Positions 58,361-64,000 of a stretch of 64,000 nt of DNA are shown here, one piece after another. The notes below the pieces were generated by a model. The model was not told the origin of the DNA and made no database searches. It was given only the letters and a program-made list of their open reading frames with translations. The first letter of the stretch is position 1. Each line of letters begins with the position of its first letter. The position numbers were made by a program, and so were the translations under genes. The DNA comes from Neobacillus driksii. GTDB taxonomy: Bacteria; Bacillota; Bacilli; Bacillales; Cytobacillaceae. The stretch lies in contig NZ_JACCBX010000013.1 of assembly GCF_013409995.1 (NCBI RefSeq), positions 1-64,000 of the forward strand, in the 5' to 3' direction.

Positions 58361-58948
58361 ATGAAACAACGGAAACCCATTTATATCAGTATAGGAGTCT
58401 TTACACTCATTCTGTTACTATACTTTGCTTCGTTACATGCTAAGATTCGGGACCATGCAAATACAGAAGTACCTAAACATGTGGACTATATCATTATTCT
58501 TGGGGCACGAGTTAAAGGTGAAATACCTTCTCTGGCTCTTCAATATCGTATTGATGCTGCTGCCGATTATATGAAAAAAAATAAAGAAACAATTGCAATT
58601 GCGTCTGGGGGACAAGGTCCAGGTGAAGATATTACTGAAGCGGAAGCCATTAAAAGAGGATTAGTTGCACTTGGAATTCCTAGTAATAGAATTTTACTAG
58701 AAGATAGATCAACGGACACTGTCGAAAATATCCGTTTTTCAAAAGAGCTCATTCCGAATCATCTAGAAAAGGGATTGATCGTAACAAACGATTTTCATCT
58801 TTATAGGGCCAAGTCTATTGCCAGGGATCAAGGTCTGAGTTTAAAAGGAATTCCTGCAGAAACTCCGACCGTAGCCATTCCAAAATCATACGCAAGGGAG
58901 TATCTAGCAATAACCAAATATTATCTAGTTACTACCTTTAAAAAATAG
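58361..58948 (+). CDS. DUF218 (YdcF/SanA-like) membrane-anchored protein
   Basis: 195 residues. One N-terminal membrane helix (about 7-24) leads to a DUF218 domain with DYIIILGARVKGEIPS (about 42-57), ASGGQGPGED (about 80-89), EDRSTDTVENI (about 112-122) and VTNDFHLYRA (about 140-149), the conserved family motifs. The family is linked to envelope functions and vancomycin tolerance in other bacteria, but the activity is unknown. It is divergent from argC; the 350 bases between them hold the arginine promoter and no other convincing gene. Confidence 0.85.
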   Translation: MKQRKPIYISIGVFTLILLLYFASLHAKIRDHANTEVPKHVDYIIILGARVKGEIPSLALQYRIDAAADYMKKNKETIAIASGGQGPGEDITEAEAIKRGLVALGIPSNRILLEDRSTDTVENIRFSKELIPNHLEKGLIVTNDFHLYRAKSIARDQGLSLKGIPAETPTVAIPKSYAREYLAITKYYLVTTFKK

Positions 58949-58978
58949 AAACCGGCCAATTTATTATTAGCCGGTTTC
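58948..58978. terminator. Bidirectional terminator between DUF218 and GGDEF genes
   Basis: GAAACCGGC (58948-58956) and GCCGGTTTC (58970-58978). It overlaps the stop codon region of the minus-strand gene. Confidence 0.8.
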
Positions 58979-60292
58979 TTGGTCATTATAGAATTGATAA
59001 TTATTTCTACCTATTTCCTTTGCTTCATATAAAGCAAGGTCAGCGTTTTTAAATAAGGTTTTTTCATCTAATTCGAATTGGTTATAAAATGAAATTCCGA
59101 TACTTGAAGTAATATTTATTTTTTCATTGGCTATAATCCAATCATCATGGAGATATTGTTGGATTCTTTCAGCTATTTCTATCACATTTGCTTTTTCTGT
59201 CAACTCGGGTATTAGTATGACGAATTCATCTCCTCCAATTCCAGCAAGAAAATCATTTTTTCTAATCGCTTTTTTAACACGCTTGGCAAATTCCTTTAAT
59301 ACCTCATCGCCAATGTCGTGTCCATAAGTATCATTAATTTCTTTAAAGTGATCGATATCAAGAACAAATACAGAAAGCAACAGTTTCGATTGTTTTGCTT
59401 TTTCCATCTCTATTTTTAGACATTGTGAAAAGTACGTTCTATTAGGAAGACCGGTTAGTGGGTCATGAAGAGCTAACTCTTTTAACATATCTTCATATTT
59501 CTTTCTTTCCGTGATATCTTTATATGTAACGACACCGCCATCCCAATCACCATTTTGATCATAAAGAGGAGAAAACGATCCAAGAAAATAAATGATTTCA
59601 CCATTTTTTGTTATTCGTTTTACTTCATGAGTTTTCACTGTCTCGCCATTTTTTACTCGTTCAATGATTTTACTTAGGTTTTCTTTTTCCTCTTCAGGGA
59701 TAAATCTAATGGACTTATCCTTCGCAAACTCTTCTGCTGTCCAGCCTAATATTTTTTCAAATGCTTTATTTACTGATACAATATTTTGATCTTTATCAAA
59801 TGTAAACATCGCATCTGCCACGCTATTCCAAACGAGCTCAAAGCCGTCTTTTATTCTTTTTATTTCATTTTCTTTCTCTCTTTGTTCTGTTAGATTACGA
59901 ACAATCGCTAGCAAATGGGTACATTCACCGTCTTGATTAAATACAGGAGTTATCGTCGATTCCCAATAAATTACTTCTTTATTACTGTTTGGAGGAAGGT
60001 GTGAAATAGTAACCATATCTTCGTATTTAATCGGCTTTTTTTTCTCCATTGCTTCTTCGTATTTGCTCTTGACAATTCGGTAAGCATTTGAAGAGAGAAC
60101 CTCTTGTATCGGCTTGCCAAAGGATTCATTTGTTAATCCGTAAAGGTCTTTGGCTGGTTTATTTAAAATAACATAGCTTAATGATTTATCACGATGTACT
60201 TTTGTTAAAAAGACTAAATCAGTCATGTTATTAATCAGTTGATAAAATAAATCCGGTCTATTCAAAATCTCTAAACTGTATTTTTCAACCAT
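58967..60292 (-). CDS. PAS-PAS-GGDEF diguanylate cyclase
   Basis: 441 residues, no membrane segment. Two PAS domains (about 12-130 and 145-265; the second ends with the PAC-like DITERKKYEDML) lead into a GGDEF domain (about 275-435). The active-site GGDEF motif is intact, preceded by an RKND inhibitory I-site at the usual distance, so active c-di-GMP synthesis with product inhibition is likely. The signal sensed by the PAS domains is unknown. It stands alone between two terminators. Confidence 0.93.
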   Translation of the reverse strand: MVEKYSLEILNRPDLFYQLINNMTDLVFLTKVHRDKSLSYVILNKPAKDLYGLTNESFGKPIQEVLSSNAYRIVKSKYEEAMEKKKPIKYEDMVTISHLPPNSNKEVIYWESTITPVFNQDGECTHLLAIVRNLTEQREKENEIKRIKDGFELVWNSVADAMFTFDKDQNIVSVNKAFEKILGWTAEEFAKDKSIRFIPEEEKENLSKIIERVKNGETVKTHEVKRITKNGEIIYFLGSFSPLYDQNGDWDGGVVTYKDITERKKYEDMLKELALHDPLTGLPNRTYFSQCLKIEMEKAKQSKLLLSVFVLDIDHFKEINDTYGHDIGDEVLKEFAKRVKKAIRKNDFLAGIGGDEFVILIPELTEKANVIEIAERIQQYLHDDWIIANEKINITSSIGISFYNQFELDEKTLFKNADLALYEAKEIGRNNYQFYNDQETG

Positions 60293-60362
60293 AATTTTCT
60301 CCTTTCCATGGAAATTCTAATATAATCTTTACTCTATTCTACACCCTTTACTGTGAAAATAT

Positions 60363-60398
60363 AAAAAGCTCACCCCGAACTATTATTGGGTGAGCTTT
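60363..60398 (-). terminator. Terminator after the MerR gene
   Basis: On the minus strand AAAGCTCACCC / GGGTGAGCTTT (12-base loop, starting just past the stop at 60403) is followed by TTATATTTT. Confidence 0.9.
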
Positions 60399-60402
60399 AC
60401 TA

Positions 60403-61167
60403 TTAGTTTTTTTGTCCTGTGTAGATATGAATTGAATCTCTTAGAAACACTGCTGTACCCGGCTGCTCTTTGTCATAATAAGCCGTAAACCTTTCGTCAT
60501 CCACATACATTTGTGCTAGACCTGCATGGGCTTCCTTGCTGTAATCTTTCCAATAGTAGGTTAACCATTGCTTGTGGAGATCGGCTGCCTTTTGTGCTAA
60601 TTCACCTGCAGGGTCACCTTTTTTAAATGCTTCAGCTAATGTAGTGTGGATTTGTTCAGCTAATGCTGTTACCTCTTGATATTGCTCCTCGGTCATGTTC
60701 ATTACTTTGGCATTTGAAGCCTCAACGCTTTCCTTGCCATATTTATCACGGATTTCCTTGCCATACTTTTTCTCGTTATCTTCAACCATCTTTTTCTTAA
60801 AGCCTTCAAATTTTTCTTTATTTGACATGGTTATTCTCCCCTCGGTAAGTGCTATTGTTTTATCGACATTGGTGATTAATAAATCTAGTTGTTCTCTTTT
60901 TTCGAGGAGTTTTTCACGATGTTCTCGCAGTGCTCTAGCACCGTCAAAGGTCGGCGCTGTTACAATCTCCTTTATGCTGTCTAAACCGACACCAAGCTCT
61001 CTATAGAACAGGATTTGCTGAAGGCGATTTACTTCCTCCTGTCCATAGATGCGATACCCTGATGAATTGATTCTTGCCGGCTTAAGAATTCCAATTTCAT
61101 CATAATACCTGAGTGTTCGAGTGCTGACACCTGCGAGACTAGCTAGTTTTTGTATTGTATATTCCAT
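60403..61167 (-). CDS. MerR-family regulator with TipAS domain
   Basis: 254 residues. The N-terminal MerR helix-turn-helix (about 1-70: KLASLAGVSTRTLRYYDEIG) and dimerisation coiled coil (about 75-115) precede a TipAS antibiotic-recognition domain (about 140-250), as in TipAL and B. subtilis Mta. Such proteins activate efflux or their own genes when hydrophobic drugs bind. The ribosome site is GAGGAG. No efflux gene is adjacent here. Confidence 0.92.
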   Translation of the reverse strand: MEYTIQKLASLAGVSTRTLRYYDEIGILKPARINSSGYRIYGQEEVNRLQQILFYRELGVGLDSIKEIVTAPTFDGARALREHREKLLEKREQLDLLITNVDKTIALTEGRITMSNKEKFEGFKKKMVEDNEKKYGKEIRDKYGKESVEASNAKVMNMTEEQYQEVTALAEQIHTTLAEAFKKGDPAGELAQKAADLHKQWLTYYWKDYSKEAHAGLAQMYVDDERFTAYYDKEQPGTAVFLRDSIHIYTGQKN

Positions 61168-61302
61168 GTGATCATCTCCTCATAAATAACAATACACCTT
61201 TACGCAACGTCAAGGTCAATACATTAGTTTGCCTATTTTTTTAAGAAAAAGAGCTTTGTTATTGTTCATTGTTGATTTTCATGTAAGGTTAAGAATTCAT
61301 AG

Positions 61303-61484
61303 GCGGAGAATTTCCGGCTATTGTATATAGAGGAAGTTTAAGAAGCAGGTATAAGCGGAGATATTCCGGTTAACTGCTTTATATAAGACAAAATCCAAGG
61401 ATTTGGATACAATAAGCGGAAAAACTCCGCTTATTTTTAAGGAAATATGGGTATTTCCCAATTTAAACGGAAATTCTCCGCTTA
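61303..61484. repeat. Four short GCGGA/TCCGC palindromes in a gene-free region
   Basis: Within the 410-base gap before the acyl-CoA dehydrogenase terminator, four related palindromes occur: about 61303-61319, 61352-61372, 61412-61433 and 61464-61485, 49 to 60 bases apart. The best reads AATAAGCGGAAAAACTCCGCTTATT. Two further small stems (ATCCAA/TTGGAT near 61395 and GGAAATA/TATTTCC near 61441) lie between them. No coding sequence was found. Confidence 0.8.
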
Positions 61485-61500
61485 TTATTCAAACACAGAA

Positions 61501-61527
61501 AAATCAACATTCAGTTTTAACACAGCC
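61501..61527. repeat. Solitary end of the 42-kb-type repeat element
   Basis: AAATCAACA (61501-61509) followed by TTTTAACACAGCC (61515-61527) matches the right end of the 42360-42600 element (AAATCAACA at 42575-42583, TTTAACACAGCC at 42589-42600), with shorter spacing. The rest of the element is absent. Confidence 0.7.
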
Positions 61528-61537
61528 AAAAACTAAA

Positions 61538-61570
61538 GCCAGCCATTTGTGCAGAAGACAATGGCTGGCC
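61538..61570 (-). terminator. Acyl-CoA dehydrogenase gene terminator
   Basis: Minus-strand GCCAGCCATT / AATGGCTGGC followed by TTTAGTTTTT, nine bases after the stop. Confidence 0.85.
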
Positions 61571-61578
61571 TGAATATT

Positions 61579-63192
61579 TTATTCGATTTCCGCTAATGCA
61601 GCCTTCTGATAGGCTTTAAAGAAGGAATCACAAAAAGTATCCCATTCCTCAGCGGCTTTCATTGAAGCCTCACTTACTTCTCCTAGAACCGGTCTTTGGA
61701 GTAAATCCCCCAGCTGATCAGAAAATTGCTCGATCGTTTCATGTGGCGCCCCAGCTAATACATTACGAACAAAATCAGATGGAGAATACCAGTCTGCAAC
61801 TCTCTGAAGATCGCGATAAATTTGGGTGAGAAGCAGATTACGCGGGCCTTCCCATTGTTCATTAACGACAACATCACGGAAAATTCTTGGAAGCGCGGAG
61901 AATTCCTCCATTACTCCGTGACCAGCAAATACTGAAATGGCTTCCCGAAGCACTTCCGCTCCCTCATTAGTCGTACATATTTTTTGGAGTAATACGAGTT
62001 CTCGTAAGTTAAATAGCTGTTTTCGTACTTCTATAGGTTGGTCGTAATGAATCCCTGGATTTAAAGGTTTCTCCAAGCGTAAGAAAAGATCATAAATTTT
62101 AAAAGCCCCTGCAGTTGTTCGTTTAGCAGCGTTTTCTATTTTTTGCAGTTTGCTAGCAGCTAATGGATAATCTTTAACCTTTTTTCCAAAGACTGTACGG
62201 AAGTCACCATAAAGATTCGCCTCCCTTGAAGCCCTTAGCATAAAACCTGCACATGCCATCCCAATCTCCAGCCTCGATAAGGTAAGAACAATTCCCACTG
62301 CTACGGCAATACCTTTATCCTTAGGACCAATCGGATAAGCAAGTGCTCCGTTATATTCAATTTCAGCTGTTGGCAATTCAGCCGTGCCAAGTTTCCATTT
62401 TATCCGATTGATTTGATATCCATTTCGTTTTTCCTTCTCCTTATCGCCGGGCAGCCATGCCGGAACAATAAACGTTGATACCTTATTTGAACCTGATATT
62501 TTTGCGGTAACAACTGAATAATCAGCATGAGCTGCAGAACAGAAAAACTTATTTCCATATAGCCGATAGTTTTTACCATCAGGTACAGCTTCAAGAACAT
62601 TTGCAGGCAAATCAGAGCCGCCTTGAATTTCCGTCATAAACTGCGCCCCAATTGCAAATTCGCCATTTAGGCCTTCTTTGGTATGTAGTAAAATTTCTTG
62701 GAGTTCTGCTATTTCATGATTGGGAAATTGCTCTAGAAGTGCAATTAATCCATGTGTACAAGTTAGTGGGCATGTCACGCCGCCTTCACCAATTTGGTGT
62801 GTCAGCATTCTTTTCACAAAGCTTTCCCACGGCGGCATTTTACTCGAAAATAACCCTTCGCCAAATACTTCGTTCTCTAACTGATGGACTTCTAAGGGTC
62901 GGACAATACGGTCAATGCGATGATTAAAAGCATCATAATGAAGCATGTAAGGCCGAACCTCTGGTCTCGCATTTCGTTCTGCCAATTGGTTCCATTTCAG
63001 AGACACCCTCGGCGAAAAAGCAAGGATTTTCTCATGAATCTGATCAAACTGAGCGCCAGTATATTTCTTCACGGCTTTCTGCAAAAATGGTTCATCAGAA
63101 TACCAATCTAAACTCTCACGTCTTGAAACAAATTCATCAAAATTATAGGTATTCTTACCCCTCGTTTCCGTATCATGCGAAGTTAAACTCAT
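61579..63192 (-). CDS. AidB-like acyl-CoA dehydrogenase family flavoprotein
   Basis: 537 residues, longer than classical acyl-CoA dehydrogenases (about 380) and like the AidB group. MTEIQGGSD (about 185-193) is the FAD/substrate motif, and FGKKVKDYPL (about 342-351) with the preceding RLEIGMACAG is the dehydrogenase core. The additional N-terminal domain (about 1-150) fits AidB. AidB-type proteins protect against alkylating agents or oxidise acyl-CoAs; which applies here is unknown. AAAGGGGTG lies before the ATG. Confidence 0.85.
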   Translation of the reverse strand: MSLTSHDTETRGKNTYNFDEFVSRRESLDWYSDEPFLQKAVKKYTGAQFDQIHEKILAFSPRVSLKWNQLAERNARPEVRPYMLHYDAFNHRIDRIVRPLEVHQLENEVFGEGLFSSKMPPWESFVKRMLTHQIGEGGVTCPLTCTHGLIALLEQFPNHEIAELQEILLHTKEGLNGEFAIGAQFMTEIQGGSDLPANVLEAVPDGKNYRLYGNKFFCSAAHADYSVVTAKISGSNKVSTFIVPAWLPGDKEKEKRNGYQINRIKWKLGTAELPTAEIEYNGALAYPIGPKDKGIAVAVGIVLTLSRLEIGMACAGFMLRASREANLYGDFRTVFGKKVKDYPLAASKLQKIENAAKRTTAGAFKIYDLFLRLEKPLNPGIHYDQPIEVRKQLFNLRELVLLQKICTTNEGAEVLREAISVFAGHGVMEEFSALPRIFRDVVVNEQWEGPRNLLLTQIYRDLQRVADWYSPSDFVRNVLAGAPHETIEQFSDQLGDLLQRPVLGEVSEASMKAAEEWDTFCDSFFKAYQKAALAEIE

Positions 63193-63260
63193 CCTAAGCC
63201 CACCCCTTTATAATAATCATAATTTTCAGTCTAATTATAACATGACCGTCACAATAAAAA

Positions 63261-63284
63261 GAAACAGGATCGCCATCCTGTTTC
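63261..63284 (-). terminator. desR terminator
   Basis: GAAACAGGAT-CGCC-ATCCTGTTTC; on the minus strand it continues with TTTTTATT. It lies 80 bases past desR. Confidence 0.85.
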
Positions 63285-63311
63285 AATTATTTTCCAAACT
63301 GTCCATATGGG

Positions 63312-63343
63312 GTGGAAAGTGTCCACGAGTGGTGACAGGCACC
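63312..63343. repeat. REP-like fragment with GGTGACAGGCACC
   Basis: Two adjacent small hairpins: GTGGA/TCCAC (63312-63326) and GGTG/CACC in GGTGACAGGCACC (63331-63343). The latter motif is frequent between genes of Bacillus-group genomes. No transposase is nearby. Confidence 0.5.
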
Positions 63344-63364
63344 TTTTTATTTATTACCCATTTA

Positions 63365-63964
63365 TTATTTGAACCAGCCTTTTTCTTTGGATTGTTTGAT
63401 GGCTTCGATTCTGTTTTTGACGTCTAGTTTGTCTAGGATGGTTGAGATGTAGTTGCGGACGGTTCCTGTTTTGATGCTCAGTTGTTCTGCGATTTCTTGT
63501 GTGTTTTTGCCATCTGCGACGAGCTCTAATACTTCTTTTTCACGATCTGTTAGCGGATTTTCTTCGGAGTATACATCATCCATTAGTTCAGGGGCGTATA
63601 TGCGTTTCCCCTCCATGACACGCCGAATGGAGCTGGCCAGTTCTTCACTTGGACTATCCTTCAATAAATATCCTCGAACTCCCGCTTTTAAAGCACGTTG
63701 AAAATAACCAGTTCGCGCAAAGGTTGTTAAGATAATCACTTTGCAATTTAACCCTTTTATCTCTTCTGCCGCTTCAAGTCCTGTTTTCCCTGGCATTTCA
63801 ATATCCATAATACATACATCAGGCTGATGTTTTCGTACCAAGGCAACGGCTTCTTCCCCATTAGAAGCCTTGCCAACCACTTCCATGTCCTCTTCCAAAT
63901 TTAAAAGGGATCCGAAGGCGCCCAACAGCATTTGCTGGTCTTCTGCTAATACGATTCTAATCAT
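63365..63964 (-). CDS. desR: Response regulator DesR (NarL/FixJ family)
   Basis: 199 residues. Receiver domain (about 1-120) with D54 in CIMDIEMPGK as phospho-acceptor, and a LuxR-type helix-turn-helix (about 135-195: LTDREKEVLELVADGKNTQEIAEQL). The sequence follows B. subtilis DesR closely over its whole length. DesK-DesR senses membrane thickness at low temperature and induces the fatty-acid desaturase Des. AGGAGG lies seven bases before the ATG. The 36 bases upstream probably hold the end of the partner kinase gene, cut by the window edge. Confidence 0.93.
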   Translation of the reverse strand: MIRIVLAEDQQMLLGAFGSLLNLEEDMEVVGKASNGEEAVALVRKHQPDVCIMDIEMPGKTGLEAAEEIKGLNCKVIILTTFARTGYFQRALKAGVRGYLLKDSPSEELASSIRRVMEGKRIYAPELMDDVYSEENPLTDREKEVLELVADGKNTQEIAEQLSIKTGTVRNYISTILDKLDVKNRIEAIKQSKEKGWFK

Positions 63965-64000
63965 TTTTACGCCTCCTCCTTAAGTGACGGCTTTACGTCA

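Noticed and set aside
1..64000. Phage defence, CRISPR-Cas, secretion or natural product gene clusters
   Set aside because: No restriction, toxin-antitoxin, Cas, NRPS/PKS or similar signature proteins were found among the genes read; the only accessory system is the catabolic block.
1..64000. tRNA genes
   Set aside because: No cloverleaf-like sequences with the conserved GTTCGA T-loop and CCA end were noticed, including next to the 16S start.

Overview
The window looks like the chromosome of a Gram-positive, endospore-forming Bacillaceae species related to Bacillus or Neobacillus. The DNA is AT-rich, ribosome binding sites are strong AGGAGG types, and two small acid-soluble spore protein genes (sspE, sspK) are present. 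The gene order ygxA-ygzB-perR, bcp, hemL, ygaE, ygaD, ygaC, ygaB, sspE, fabL, yfhS, mutY, yfhP, yfhJ, sspK, yfhH, recX, yfhE, yfhD follows the Bacillus subtilis yfh/yga region next to an rRNA operon. Species cannot be fixed from the sequence alone.

Layout. 1-0.36 kb: the 5' end of a 16S rRNA gene leaving the window on the left, with its leader and promoters. 0.36-2.9 kb: ygxA, ygzB, the peroxide regulator perR with a PerR box, and a PduO-type cobalamin adenosyltransferase. 3.1-20.6 kb: an accessory block, absent from this place in B. subtilis, made mostly of one long minus-strand catabolic cluster. It holds two MFS transporters, an alpha/beta hydrolase, an FAD aromatic monooxygenase, a GntR regulator, both subunits of a CoA transferase, a metallo-beta-lactamase-fold hydrolase, a CocE-type hydrolase, a DUF35 protein, a thiolase-like protein without the thiolase cysteines, and two phosphotriesterase-family proteins, one of which has lost nearly all metal ligands. 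A TetR gene of LmrA/YxaF type and a divergent IclR gene sit at its head, and two ACCGnnCGGT operator-like sites lie in front of the first gene. A 13-unit, 52-bp hairpin minisatellite splits the cluster. The substrate is unknown; an aromatic or ester/lactone compound taken up, hydrolysed, hydroxylated, converted to a CoA thioester and cleaved is an inference.

20.6-43 kb: the conserved yga/yfh backbone with extra genes (glutamate synthase large subunit, a mechanosensitive channel, a GH43-like protein, a small ion channel) and several decayed repeats and pseudogenes. 43-45.6 kb: two acetyltransferases and a nitrilase-family amidohydrolase, probably one operon. 45.7-58 kb: a contiguous arginine biosynthesis cluster, read argC-J-B-D-carA-carB-argF-argG-argH on the minus strand, with ARG-box-like operators before argC and again before argG. 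58-64 kb: a DUF218 protein, a PAS-PAS-GGDEF diguanylate cyclase, a MerR/TipAS regulator, an AidB-like acyl-CoA dehydrogenase, and desR, the response regulator of the membrane-fluidity system, whose partner kinase would lie to the right.

Repeats are a theme. There is a 241-bp element with terminal inverted repeats and a solitary copy of its end 19 kb away, a chimeric 180-bp repeat with an 18-bp piece duplicated on the far side of yfhP, four short AAGCGGA/TCCGCTT palindromes, and a REP-like motif. Two genes are broken by single lesions: a metallo-beta-lactamase-fold lipoprotein (frameshift) and a DUF421 membrane protein (nonsense codon).
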